Assembly: GCA_963575745.1 (NCBI GenBank)
Contig: CAUYUJ010016487.1
Coordinates: 162,379 to 226,378, forward strand
Source: Prorocentrum cordatum
Taxonomy: Eukaryota > Sar > Dinophyceae > Prorocentrales > Prorocentraceae
DNA length: 64,000 bases
Reading direction: 5' to 3'
A model generated the notes under the pieces. The model saw only the letters and a list, made by a program, of their open reading frames with translations. It was not told the DNA's origin and searched no databases. The number at the start of each line of letters is the position of its first letter. Positions within the stretch are counted from its first letter, which is position 1. The translations under genes were made by a program, and so were the position numbers. Below, one piece after another: positions 41,201 to 51,800 of the stretch.

Positions 41201-42640
41201 CGCCCAATCTACTGTAAGCGCGTCTGTCCATGCCATATTTCCCCCCCGCCGGTCGTAGAGGTGGTATGTTCATATTCGCCAGGTCCCGACATCGCCAGGT
41301 TTGCCTTGCTTCCTCCACGAGCTGTTCTCGCATCCGTCATTGTTTTGCTGTGCGAGGCTTTGAACTGCTTGTTCAGGCAGGTCTGTTCCTCATGACATTG
41401 GACAACTTCAAAATCAGAAATCCCATCGCCCAAGTCAACTATATTTTGGGCAAGGGCTGAGCGTTCGGACCCAGCAGGGGGGCCTGTTTCTGAAAGACTT
41501 CAGCACCCGCGCTTCGGAGAATACGACCAAGCTGGCACAGAACAATACTGGGGTCAAAACATGCATGCGCAATCGTGTGCCACTGCTGTTCCAGTTGCTG
41601 CTGTTTCGTAAATTCAAATCCCTTGTGTGCCCCTTTTTCATGGCCTTCTTCAGATTGTCACGGTCCCATCGTACAGGATCCACGGGTCGTCCATCTGGTG
41701 TGAGCTCCACGGGGCGCGGATGTGCAATCGATACATGTGGTACTGTTATTATGACGAATCGTGACTAATACAAGTATGTGATCACGACGCCCGGCGCAGT
41801 GTACTACCTGGGGTCGTCGACCCAATCGAGGAATCGGGCTCGCCCATGTGACTTGTTCCAAAAGAGTGGGAGGGCTACATGATCAATCATCGAAGTACCC
41901 TCTTGTCAAACCATAAAGCATTGGACAAAACGTACGGGATGGTGTCGGCGAAAACGAACTAAATTCGTGCACCATCTCTCTGAAGCCGTCCCCCGCCCCA
42001 CCTCGGTGATGTTCTTTCCCTCGAGTGTTCCACTGATTCGTCGTATAAACTTCAACCCAATATCCACAAACTTCGATATACCCAACCCATCGCTGATGTC
42101 CCCCATGCTGATAAAATGGGCCCGAGATGGCAGGCTTGTCAGACACGCGCGGGCCCGTTATTGTTTTCCAAAACGCGCAGTATATTGTTTGATCTGGTGA
42201 GCGCTGGAGGGCCTTGGTGGGAAATAAAAGGCAACGAGAGAAAACCTCACCGAGACAGTTCCACCGCTAAACCACGGCCTTGGAAGGTCCAGGGGGCGCG
42301 ATCATGGTACTGGTGTTGCGCTGATTCCAGGACTTTGGGAGCAAGACGAAGCACCCTGCGGATCGCGTCACAAACCATCCTGCCCTCCAGCCAGCATGAA
42401 AAAACCAGTCGCCCCCCCAGTCGCTGTACCCGATACCCCTCCCGACCATGCTCTCGAAGTTGGGTGCCTGGGAGGCCGACAAGATCGAACGCACTTAACT
42501 CTGATATGAGGTCGCATAAACGATTGCCATAGGCATGGAGAGGCTTGCACACCATAGACAGAGATGATCCGAGATCCCATGTCGCTGGCCGAGGACCCCT
42601 GGTGGGAGGAGGCCAGAAGCCCATGGGAGGTGGTTGCATG
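38300..42640 (-). pseudogene. LINE D: heavily decayed LINE
   Basis: Minus-strand traces in order: endonuclease start with FDLVGLPGTQ (about 42490) and GWRAGWFVTRSAGC (about 42390); mid domain MGDISDGLG (about 42100); TRGYFDDWIDHV (about 41890); post-endonuclease VRWDRDNLKKAMKKGHTRD (about 41670); RT N-part AGEGSFEGLIRVG (about 40710), DLAEAFALFQ and QRGFFAKQLID (about 40450); and later RT-like GLDCASGASLDSKC-type text near 39430. The pieces lie in many frames with stops between, so it is a dead copy. The 3' limit is vague; 38300-39300 is included on weak grounds. The layout (endonuclease, basic linker, RT) is that of dinoflagellate LINEs distinct from B and C. Confidence 0.6.
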
Positions 42641-42682
42641 ATCTGGTGCGCTGCGCTGTCCTTTAAGCCGAAACGGCAGCTG

Positions 42683-42815
42683 GAGGAGGAGGAGGAGGAG
42701 GAGGAGGAGGGAGGGAGGGAGGGAGGGAGGGAGGAGGAGGAGGAAGAGGAGGGAGGAGGAGGAGGAGGGAGGAAGGAGGAGGAGGAGGAGGAGGGAGTAA
42801 GGAGGAGGAGGATGG
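42683..42815 (+). repeat. (GGA)n microsatellite
   Basis: GAGGAGGAGGAGG with GGGAGGGAGGGA blocks. Confidence 0.95.
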
Positions 42816-42819
42816 CGGA

Positions 42820-43550
42820 AAACGTTATTTTATATCTTCATATGTGCTGCAATTGCTTGGCGGCATCTGTGGGCCTCTGGAGGCCTTCGGAGACTCCCAT
42901 GGGGGCCGCCGAAGGGGACCTCCAGAGATCTCGCTGGAGCGACGGAAACAAGGTGGTGACACGCACGAGGACGCGGTGGTAATGCGCGAGGGCCCACGCA
43001 GGCCGCCAGCTTGGCACACCGAATGGTAAGTGTTGTGCTCACGCGCGATATTTATGTTGCGCGCATGTGCTCTCGCGGTCGATCACGGTTGTCCTTGTTG
43101 TCCGTACTATCTTTCTTTCTCCTTCGTTACTTGTTTGTCTCTCTCTCTCTCTCTCTCTACATGTCCAGTGAAAGCGCAGCTACAACAATGAAAGTTGCCC
43201 AACTGACGGCGTGCAGAGGGGGACAGTCGGCTACACGCAGGAGTGACCCTCATTGGTCAACTACCTGTGAACCCTACCCCTGCACAGGTCAAATGTTATT
43301 GAAAAATGTGCTGGGTTAAAAAATCGGCGGATGACTCCATCGAGATGAATCCCAGCGGGGGTGTCCCATACCCCAGCGTCGATTGGACATGAAGAGAAAG
43401 GGCTCGCAATTGGTCACAGACCTATTCTGACAAGCTGCGTGCGATGCAACCGGACTAGTGGCTAGCGGCTGGCGTAATTGGGTTTGCCCCCCCCACCCCA
43501 CACCGGGCCCCCCGAAAACCGCGCAACAAAGATCACCCTGGCAAAAGGGT
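42820..43550. other. No gene recognised
   Basis: Unique sequence with a (CT)n run at 43139-43159. ACACGCAGGAGTGACCC near 43235 resembles the AGAGTGACC motif at 6.4 kb. Confidence 0.35.
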
Positions 43551-43554
43551 TCGG

Positions 43555-43665
43555 GTCACATCTCGAGAATCCGGAGACCGTTCGGAATGATCCGGGCACC
43601 CCCAGAACGCTCTTGGCGAGACGCAGCTGCCGCAACGCGCAGGAGAACCTTGGGGAACCGACGCT
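43555..43665 (+). repeat. Dispersed family 3 copy
   Basis: GTTCGGAATGATCCGGGCAC, ACGCTCTTGGCGAGACGCAG as in the copies at 5285, 7910 and 61670. Confidence 0.6.
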
Positions 43666-43744
43666 ACACGTCAGAACACGTTGCTGGGGCCGCGCGACCC
43701 CCAAGAGCTGCGCACCACAGGTCACATCACGGCCCAGGGTCACT

Positions 43745-43905
43745 CCTGTCGGGCGCGTGACAATGGGGGGTGACCCGAACGGGGGGTGAAGAGAAGGGCC
43801 CTGAAGGGGCCCTTTAAGGCCCCTTTTGGAGCCAAGGCCCTCAAGGGGCTCTTTTCTTCACCCCGATTTGGGTCACCTCCCATGACCACCCGCCCGATCC
43901 TGCGT
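43745..43905. mobile_element. Foldback element with GGTGACCC/GGGTGAAGA arms
   Basis: GGGGGGTGACCCGAACGGGG, GTGAAGAGAAGGGCCCTGA on the left pairs with the reverse of the right half (GGGAGGTGACCCAAATCGGG, GTGAAGAAAAGAGCCCCTTG). Arms of at least 47 bp, weaker out to about 65 bp, with a short centre. Confidence 0.7.
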
Positions 43906-44054
43906 GCAGCCGGCAAGAAAGCTCTCCGGTCCTCCTATCAGGGCCGTTGTCGACATGCCCGCCCCCTCCTCGGGAGCCCCCTGCCCCCGAAGAGGGTCGC
44001 CCCCGCTCGCGCCGCGCCCCGCCTGCGACTCGCCAGGCCGAGTGAGGCCGGCAG

Positions 44055-44220
44055 GGGGATCGGCTCACGGGGGGGAGCGGCGATGCCTCGACGATAAATT
44101 GGCGGTAGGATCCTGGACGGGGTGGGCCATCGGGACCCTGTCGGCGATCCGTGGGCAATCAGGGGTCGATGCGTCACCCCCTGAGCGTGTCCCTGCCCAG
44201 CGTTGCCCCCGACAAGCGAG
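44055..44220. mobile_element. TCGGCGAT-family element, copy 4
   Basis: GGAGCGGCGATGCCTCGACG, GGGTGGGCCATCGGGACC, GTCGGCGATCCGTGGGC and GGGGTCGATGCGTC follow the family order, with GGCTCACGG and CTGAGCG as ends. Confidence 0.6.
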
Positions 44221-44245
44221 GGGGGGAAGCCTGGGGCGGGCGGAC

Positions 44246-44267
44246 CTGGGACCAAAATGGCTGCGGA
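44246..44267 (-). other. Possible spliced-leader relic
   Basis: The minus strand starts TCCGCAGCCATTTTGG, then TCCCAG: 18 of 22 positions match the dinoflagellate leader. No gene or LINE is recognised downstream. Weaker than the two other relics. Confidence 0.4.
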
Positions 44268-44599
44268 GAGTACGAGGGGAGGTAGGTAGGACCAGCAACT
44301 GTTCCTCCTCCGATGTCCTTCTCGCACTCGTCCTCGTTTTCCTCCTCCTCGTTCTCCCTCGCAGGAGTGGGGATGAGTCCTTCTGGGCTCCGGAAGAAGG
44401 ATGGCGCACGTAACAAGACACAGCGAGCAATGAAGAACTAATCCGCCGACCCCAGAGGCGTGTGCGGAATCCTTTGTGCACATGCCACATGATTCCACCC
44501 TGCAACAATCGCCCTGGGAACTTCCCACCCTGTCTCCACCACGCTCCCACCTCGCTCCCACCGCACCTGACACCGCCAGCCTCCTGGAGCTTTCGGCAC

Positions 44600-44935
44600 T
44601 GAATTAGTTGTGAAAGTTTTGTCCTGGAACCGACCGATGCCCCCCACCGCGCTCAGGCACCCCCAGGCCTCTCAAACTCCGCTCTAGGGGCCCCCACTCG
44701 ACAATTTCTGGCCTGAAACTTGCCGATACCCCCCACCGCGCGCGGGCACCCCCAAGCCTCTGGAACTCTGTTCTTGGACCCCCCACCCGACAAGTTCTTC
44801 CCAGAAATTTACGGATACCCCCCACCGAGCCCTGGCGCCCCCAGGCCTCTGGATCTTTGTTCTTGAGACCCCCCACCCGACAATCTCTGGCCTGAAGCCT
44901 ACCAATACCCCCCACCGCACCCCGGCACCCTCCAG
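44600..44935 (+). repeat. Satellite of about 90 bp, four copies
   Basis: Units have ACCCCCCACCGCG.., GGCACCCCCAGGCCTCTGGA.., TTCTTG..ACCCCCCACCCGACAA and CTGGCCTGAA, with starts near 44640, 44727, 44819 and 44907. Confidence 0.85.
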
Positions 44936-45600
44936 CTACGGAAGTCTATTTTCGGGGACCCCCCACTCTGCAAAAACCTCCCAGGCCCCCCCCACCGCGC
45001 CCTGGCACCCCGCCGCCCCAAGAGGCCCCAATTGTTGATCATTGTTTTTTTTTGAATGCTTTCCCCTTTCGGCGTTCCACCGCTCCACGACCGCTCCAGA
45101 GGCTCCCAAGACCGCTCCTCAAGCTACGGAAGTCTGTTTTTGGAGACCCCCCACTCTGCAAAAACCTCCCCGGACCCCCCCACCGCGCCCTGGCACCCCG
45201 CCGCCCCAAGAGGCCAACCATTGATTTTCATTATTTGTTTCGATGTTTTCCCCTTTCGGCGCTCCACCGCTCCACGACCGCTCCAGAGGCTCCCAAGACC
45301 GCTCCCCAAGCTACGGAAGTCTGGGGACCCCCCACTCCGCAAGAAACTCCCCGGCCCCCACCACCACGCCCCGGCACCCCGCCGCCCCCGGAGGCCCAAA
45401 TCGCGGATTTCTCTTATACTTTAAAAATGTGTTTCCCCTTTCGGCTTTCCACCGCTCCACGACTGTCCCAGAGGCTCCCAAGACCGCCCCCCCAGTTACC
45501 AAAGTCTGTTTTTGGAGGTCCCCACTCTGCAAAAACCTCCCTGGCCCCCCCACCACCACGCCCCGGCACGCCGCCGCCCCAAAAATCCCAAATCGCACTT
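44936..45600 (+). repeat. Satellite of about 188 bp, three to four copies
   Basis: CTACGGAAGTCT recurs at about 44936, 45123 and 45310, and a related CAGTTACCAAAGTCTG at about 45492. Each unit has CCCCCCACTCTGCAAAAACC, GGCACCCCGCCGCCCC, a lower-GC stretch, then CCCTTTCGGCGTTCCACCGC. Confidence 0.85.
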
Positions 45601-45681
45601 GTTCCCAACTCATGTGGTGTTGGGTCCTCGTTTTGAGGAGACAGCGCCGTGCGTTTCCTCCTTCCTCCTCCCTCCCCCCTC

Positions 45682-45683
<2 letters not shown>

Positions 45684-45761
<78 letters not shown>

Positions 45762-45900
45762 GTCGTCGTCGTCGTCGTCGTCACCATCATCATCATCATC
45801 ATCAACGTCATCATCATAATCATCATCATCAGCCTCATCATCAACACCATCATCAGCATCATCATCGTCATCATCATCAAATTCATCAACATCAACACAC
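45684..45900 (+). repeat. (ATC)n microsatellite
   Basis: A CATCATCATC run with GTCGTC block and later ATCAAC variants. Poly-His/Ile/Asp/Met frames are artefacts. Confidence 0.95.
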
Positions 45901-45902
45901 GT

Positions 45903-46590
45903 TTCGTTGCCCCATAGGGAGCTCCGTCGAAGGTCCCTGTGGTACAGTTCGCATGCGTCCCCGCCACTCATTTCGGCACACCGCTCACATGTCTCGTGGC
46001 CCCATAGGAGCTCCGCCGAAGGTCCCAGTGGCACAGTTCGCATGCGTTCCCGCCACTCATTTCGGCACACCGCTCACATGTCTCGTGGCCCCATAGGAGC
46101 TCCGCCGAAGGTCCCAGTGGCACAGTTCGCATGCGTCCCCGCCACTCATTTCGGCACACCCCGCACACGTTTCGTGGCCCCATAGGAGCTCCGCCGAAGG
46201 TCCCAGTGGCACAGTCCGCATGCGTCCCCGCCACTCATTTCGACACACCCCTCACACGTTTCGTGGCCCCATAGGAGCTCCGCCGAAGGTCCCAGTGGCA
46301 CAGTCCGCATGCGTCCCCGCCACCCATTTTGGCACACCCCTCACACGTTTCGTGGCCCCATAGGAGCTCCGCCGAAGGTCCCAGTGGCACAGTCCGCATG
46401 CGTCCCCGCCATTCATTTCGGCACACCTGGCTTTCCTCGTGCCCCCCATCAAACAGATCACGGACAGAGGGGTCCTCGCCGAAGGCCCTATAGGAAGTTC
46501 CTCCGAAGGCCCCAGTGGCAGCGCCCGCGTGCCGCCGCCATCCCAATTTGACACCCCTCACACGCTTCGTGCCCCAATAAAAAGCTCCAC
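45903..46590 (+). repeat. 89-bp satellite, about six copies plus diverged copies
   Basis: CCCCGCCACTCATTTCGGCA recurs at 89-bp spacing (about 45960, 46049, 46138, 46227, 46316, 46405), each followed by TCGTGGCCCCATAGGAGCTC and CGCCGAAGGTCCCAGTGGCA. Two diverged units follow to 46590. A related array with 90-bp units is at 58130-58440. Confidence 0.9.
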
Positions 46591-46599
46591 CGAAGATGG

Positions 46600-47596
46600 G
46601 ATTCACGATCGCGGCGTTCACAGTTGCGTAGATTTGGGTCTTTTCGCCAGGCGAATTTGGCCCCATCCATATCGAGCCCGGCGGCGAGAACTGGTGGCAA
46701 CAGAGCGCGGAGGAGCCGGAAAACAACAAAACTGAGCAGTTCTTCTCGTCGCGGCCCTCGCCGCAGCAGATCCTGCAGCGTGCTTTGCCACCTCCGCTCC
46801 TGCAGTTGAGCGCCAAGAGGCCCATCGGGGCGGCTCCGTTCTGCGCCTCCGCTGCTGCCGCCCGTGCAAGTCTAACGTTGAAGATCTCCTCCCGGAACTT
46901 CGACCACTCCTGCAGCTTCTCCACGTTCATGACCGCGGCCTGCCTCAGCGGGAACTCGGGCAACTGCCTCAAAACGATGCCAATCTTGATCGCATCTGGG
47001 AGGTTCTCCTCCGACGCAGACTCGCGAAGGCGAACCTCCCTCTCAAAGGCTTCCAGGCGAACCATCATCTCACCGCTGAAATCCAAGCCGAGAGCGCCAT
47101 TAACTGTCCCGCGTATCTGCTCGCCGCCTGAGCCTGGGGATCGAACCTCAAGCGCAACTGTCTCCACGTCTTCAAAACCACGTCCAGCGCCTATCGTCGG
47201 CATGTCTAGGTCTGCCAATAGCCCAACATCCTGGGCAACTGCTGGTCACCTTGCTCGAGGTTGACCGACATCACCGTTTCCTGCTCGCTCTTCGCTCTTG
47301 CAATCGCCGCCGTCATGTTCTGGTTGGTCGCTCCCGCGAAAGCCTCGAACACTACTGAACGGCGTAGCTCCATCGAACATCTCGGGCTTGCCAATCATCC
47401 TCATATATGCAGCCACACGCCCAGGAACAAGGTCTGGAGCCGCTGCAGCTCCTCCGTGTCTAGCGTCTGCCGCCTGTTGTGCTGCCAACGCCGCTCTACC
47501 TTCGACGAGTGCCTCCTCTCGCTGTTGTCGTAGCTCCGCCTGAACTCTTGCCAGCGCTTCCCGAAGAGATTGGACGTCCTGGACCGTCGCCGCCAT
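46600..47596 (-). pseudogene. gag-like remnant of a copia-type LTR retrotransposon
   Basis: The N-terminal part starts at an ATG (47596) with a helical segment (SLREALARVQAELRQQREEA) and reaches MIGKPEMFDGATP, a motif common before the core of gag proteins of dinoflagellate copia-like elements. After frame changes and a stop at 47246, the core continues from 47218 (GLDFSGEMMVRLEAFEREVR, IKIGIVLRQLPEFPLRQAAV) to a retroviral-type knuckle CRICCGEGRDEKNC (46736-46777) in which the usual His is Arg. Protease, integrase and RT were not found: the 89-bp satellite follows. Not a virus; a broken transposon fragment. Confidence 0.65.
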
Positions 47597-47639
47597 CTCT
47601 GCCTAGACTTTTGATTTCGTTCAGCGGACGTCCTAAGTG

Positions 47640-48335
47640 TGCCGAACACCGTCTCTTGAACGCGAACCTGAGCACACGCACCACGAGCACCGCTCAAAAC
47701 TCCTCGAGGCCTGGCTTGTCCAAAGCCTCTTGGCCCTCTCCCTCGAGATCGATCACCACCGGCTCAGAGCCCTCCGCAAGCGTTGTCCGCCTCGGCCCTG
47801 GGCGACGGGGGTACATCCGCTCACGTTACCATGGATGACTGTTTCTTCCAAAGCGCTGGAGCCGAAACGGCTTCAGCCTCTCAAGCATGTTTCTCTCTGG
47901 CAACATACATATATATGTATACATAAACTGGCAAACATTACTTGAATAGTGGGCGGATGTTTGTTTCCCAAGTGTAGTTTTAGCTTACAACCTCCTAGAA
48001 CCATTCGCATAAGGGTGGAAGCTCCCAACAACTACATGGGTAAGTGCGGCTCATGTTCAAACGCGTGCTCTCGCCAGAGCACGCAGTGCAACATTGACAC
48101 GATCAAGCTCGAAATCTCCAGCAGCTGTGTAAATTGAAGGCGCCACCTTGTGATGACATAGTTCTCGCGCGTGGCCTTCCTACACTCCATGCAGAATAAA
48201 AAGATGATTGAAAGCGGCTTCTCCTCAAGGGCGTCTTGCCCTCCCAAACGCTAAGGCAATGAAACTTGCAGCTTCCATCAGCTGCACAGATGGCCGATTC
48301 TGGAAGCCCTTGAAAGACCGATCAGCTGCACATAC
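47640..48335. other. No gene recognised
   Basis: Lower-GC unique sequence including ACATACATATATATGTATAC near 47905. No exon or repeat was identified. Confidence 0.35.
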
Positions 48336-48339
48336 ATAT

Positions 48340-48438
48340 CACGACGACGACGAAGGCTACGGGCGCCTGGCGACGACGACGACGACGGCGGCGGCGGGCG
48401 ACAACGACCACGACCACGACGATGACGACGACGACGAC

Positions 48439-48470
<32 letters not shown>

Positions 48471-48491
48471 CGACGAAGGCGACGGGCGCCG

Positions 48492-48529
<38 letters not shown>

Positions 48530-48715
48530 CGACGGGCGCCGGGCGACGACGACGACGACGATGACGACGGCGGCGGCGACGACGACGACGGCGCAATGAC
48601 GACGAAGACGACGGCGGCGGCGACGACGGCGGCGGCGACAACAATTACGGTGGCGGCGGCGGCGACGGCGGTGACAACAATTACGCCGACGGCGGCGGCG
48701 ACGACGGCGTCGGCG
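48340..48715 (+). repeat. (GAC/GGC)n microsatellite abutting the FAH 3' end
   Basis: Nearly pure GACGACGGC-type triplets. In the frame of the last FAH exon it translates to Arg/His/Cys/Ser runs without a stop until 48278, so the real stop or a further intron is not resolved. Confidence 0.9.
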
Positions 48716-48719
48716 ACTT

Positions 48720-48825
48720 CGAGGCGCCTCCTTCAGCTCCGCGAAGGCCGCGGGCGCCTCCGGGGCGCGCGGGGCGGTGTCCAGGGACCCCGCGGGCAGC
48801 ACCTCGCCCGCGCACTCCCCGAACC
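48720..48825 (-). CDS. FAH: FAH exon 8, C-terminus
   Basis: Starts after CCCAG at 48825 and reads [14 protein letters not shown], the conserved FAH end (FGxCxGxVLPA), then a Pro/Ala/Glu-rich tail ([14 protein letters not shown]). It joins VG of exon 7 in phase. The tail runs into the triplet repeat at 48715. Confidence 0.8.
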
Positions 48826-51800
48826 TGGGCCGAGGCTGCACAAGAAGCCATACACAACTTGGCGCGTGGGCAAGACAACTAAGACAAAGCCAGGACGAGG
48901 ACAAAATCGAGAATCTCTGAGATCCCACGGATCTAGAGGAAGTCTCGGGCGCCGCGGCCTGCTCAAAGCGCTGCGGAACGCTCTGGGAGCGTCCCCGAAC
49001 GCTCTGGAACGGACTTATCCTCGTCCTATCCCCGTCCGGGCAACGAACTGCAATGTACTGTTCCTAAATGGGCCTTGCCTCCGGCAGGGCTCGCAGGCAG
49101 ACGAGTGCGAAACTGGCACCGCTCAAGATGCAAGGGAGCAAGCCACAACATGACTGTCACGCAGGAAATGGGGAGCGTTCCACCACTGCGAAGCAGAAAG
49201 GGCGAAGCGCCAAGGCTGGAAGGGGGGAAGATGACTGGGCCTCCGATCGCCCGCACCCCCATGGGAGGCAGGGCAAGATAACACTCGCGAAGGTCGCACA
49301 GTTGAACAATGGCCGCACGAACGCACAGCAAGATCACGAACGTCTTCGCCAGTGGACCAAAGCCCCACGGGAATTCGACGGCTCAAAGGGCCAGAGGCGT
49401 GCTAACATCTCTGGTAAGAATTCAATGCTGCTTCTAGTTCGCGCGCGCGTGGCAGCCACTCAGGGTCAGCGGACAGAAATACCCCGGCAAGGTCCTGGCA
49501 AGGTATGGCCAGAGATGCCGGGACTCCTGGGCGCGCCCTCGGGGGCCCCCCGAGCGCCCAGATGAGGCGCCAAATGTGTGGCAGGCCCCACGCCATCAGG
49601 CCAAGAGCGTTTTAAGATGGCCTACATTAGTCCCACGACGGCCCAAGGAGCACCCAAGACGCTCCAGGAGGGTTTCAAGAGGACCTCGAGAGGCCCCGAA
49701 GACGCACAAAAAAATGGATTGTGCATGGTTATTCTGACGATTTTGGCGGTACCGCCTTTTCGAGCTGCCGACCGCCCTGGACAGCCCGAGAGGCCTCAAG
49801 ATCGCTCCAAAACTGTACAAAAAGCATCCGAAAGGGCCTAAATGGCCCAAGATAGCCCTAAGATGACCCAAGAGGCCCCCAAGACGGCCCCAGATTGGCG
49901 CCAAGAGGGGTCCAGAGGGGGAACCCGAACAGACATGTCGAGCTATGGGCCCCAAGAGGCGCCCAGGAAATGTCCCCAAGAGCCTAGAGGCCCCCAAAGA
50001 GGCTGCCGAGACTCCCAACAGGCCCCCAGGAAGCCCCAACAGGCCCCCAGGAAGCCCCAAGAGGCCCCCAAGAAGGCTCCCAGAGGCTCCCCAGAGGTCT
50101 CAAAACTGCTCCCCAGAGGCCCCCGAGAGCCCTCCGAAGAGACCCCAAGAAGCATACATTAGGACTCTGACCCACAACCCAGGTAGGTATGGAAACGCTG
50201 CTGGAGCTCTCTTGAGCCATCTTGGCGCTCTCTGCGGCAGTCTATCGGCTCGCGTCGACAGGGTGCGAGCCACATCTCCAAACATCTCCTCGAGAACAGT
50301 CCTGCCTGCCCGACCGCCCCCAATGGGTACGAACACACCACCATGCAGCCACCGTGATGCCAAATGGGCAAGCAGAATGAGCGAAGCGATTCAGATCCCA
50401 AAGAAAAACAATTCCAATGCCGAGGGCCCAGACACGAAGAACACAAGGGCTCGTGGGCGAAACGACAGCTCCGTATCCGCGGCCTCGCAGAACGGGCCCC
50501 TGGGCCGAGACCCAGCGGATACGGCGCGCTTTTTTTGTCGCGGATGCCCAGCGCGGAACGCATCCGTGCGGCCGCTTATCCGCGGGATCGCGCCCCAGAA
50601 TCCAGATCGCCAGGGCGCTGATACGGACATGTTCGCCGCGCGTGAGGGACGCCCCTTTCAAGGCCAGGATGCTCGAAAAGGGCCCAAGACACACAAATAA
50701 ATAGACACAAATGCCATGATTCCCCATATGTTTCAATGTGTTTGTAGTTTCCGTCTTCCCCCCATTTCCCCCATATTTTCCCATATTTTCATGGGAATCG
50801 ACGTTGGATGGTGTCTGTGTGTTTTCGTTCCCTCCTCATGTTCTGAGGCCTCATGCCAGCAGTCCGCTCGGGGCAGCCGCAGGCGGCAGACTTCGGCCAG
50901 CGGGCTCCCTCTCCGTACCTCTAGGGCGCCTGGCGCGCCGCGATGCGCGCCTGGAGAGCAGCCCATATAATAAGGATGCGCTGGTGCCCTCGCATTGCGA
51001 GGGCCTTCGAGGGCCATGCTCACGCTTTTCGAACGAGGTTGGCCGACGAATGTTGCTAAGGATGGGCCGAAGGGGCAAGGATGCAAGGGCAGCCTTGGAG
51101 AGGTGCTGATCCTTGCTATGCGGGTCGACTGCACTGCGAGAACGAGCGCTGGCGCACGGCGTGGCGCTTCCCGCCGCTCTCCCGGGAGGACATCGACACG
51201 CGGCAACCTCGGGGAGGCCAGCGAGGCGCCGGGCGCCGGGCGCCGCTGCCGTCGGGGCCGGGGCCGCGGGCGGCGGGGGTCGCCATCGCCGTTGCTGCAA
51301 CTCCGCGCATCGCGACCCGCAACGCGCGATCATCTCCGCGCCACCGCGCCGCTCATGGGAAAGAGCAGCTGCTCTGGCCTGGACCGCGGCGCGCGGCTCC
51401 TCTCTGCGCCTCCGCGGGTGCCCCGGGACCCCGCGCCAGCGCAGAGCTGCTGCCCGCGGAGACCCACGCGCGCTGCGCTCTTTGGTGCCCCCGCCCCCCC
51501 CCCGCCCCCCCTTCCTGAGAGGCAGCGATGGGGGGAGACCCGCTCCGAAAGGGAAACCTCGAGCCGGAATCGGCGATGCCTCGCCGATGGACCGGCGATG
51601 GGCCACCGACAGCTCCTCCGCGCGCTCCTGGGCGGGGTGGGCCATCGGGCCCCCGTCGGCGATGAGTGGGTGACTGGGGGTCGATGTATCCCCCCCTGCG
51701 CCTATCCGCCCCTGCCGCTGCCACTGCAATCTGCTGCCTTCGGACGCCCAAGCTCGTCCTTCGCTCTCGGGAGCCCCCCCGTGGAGCCCGACGCGGAAGC

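Larger units (their letters stand above)
48826..51787 (-). other. FAH intron 7 (GC-AG, 2962 bp)
   Basis: Begins GCTCCACGG and ends CGGCCCAG. It contains a CCCAAGAGG tract (49610-50160) and a TCGGCGAT element (51545-51720). The minus frame near 50340-50200 ([20 protein letters not shown]) looks protein-like but is unassigned. Confidence 0.75.

Noticed and set aside
41906-42106. Independent small gene (MGDISDGLG..)
   Set aside because: It fits in order and strand as the middle of the LINE D endonuclease.
48278-48720. Arg/Ser-rich protein or Asp-rich protein from the GAC repeat
   Set aside because: Trinucleotide repeat translation; only the part above 48720 is supported, by FAH similarity.
50205-50225. 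CTTGAGCCATCTTGG as a spliced-leader relic
   Set aside because: GATGGCTCAAGAGG is a normal variant of the CCCAAGAGG-type repeat that lies right beside it.
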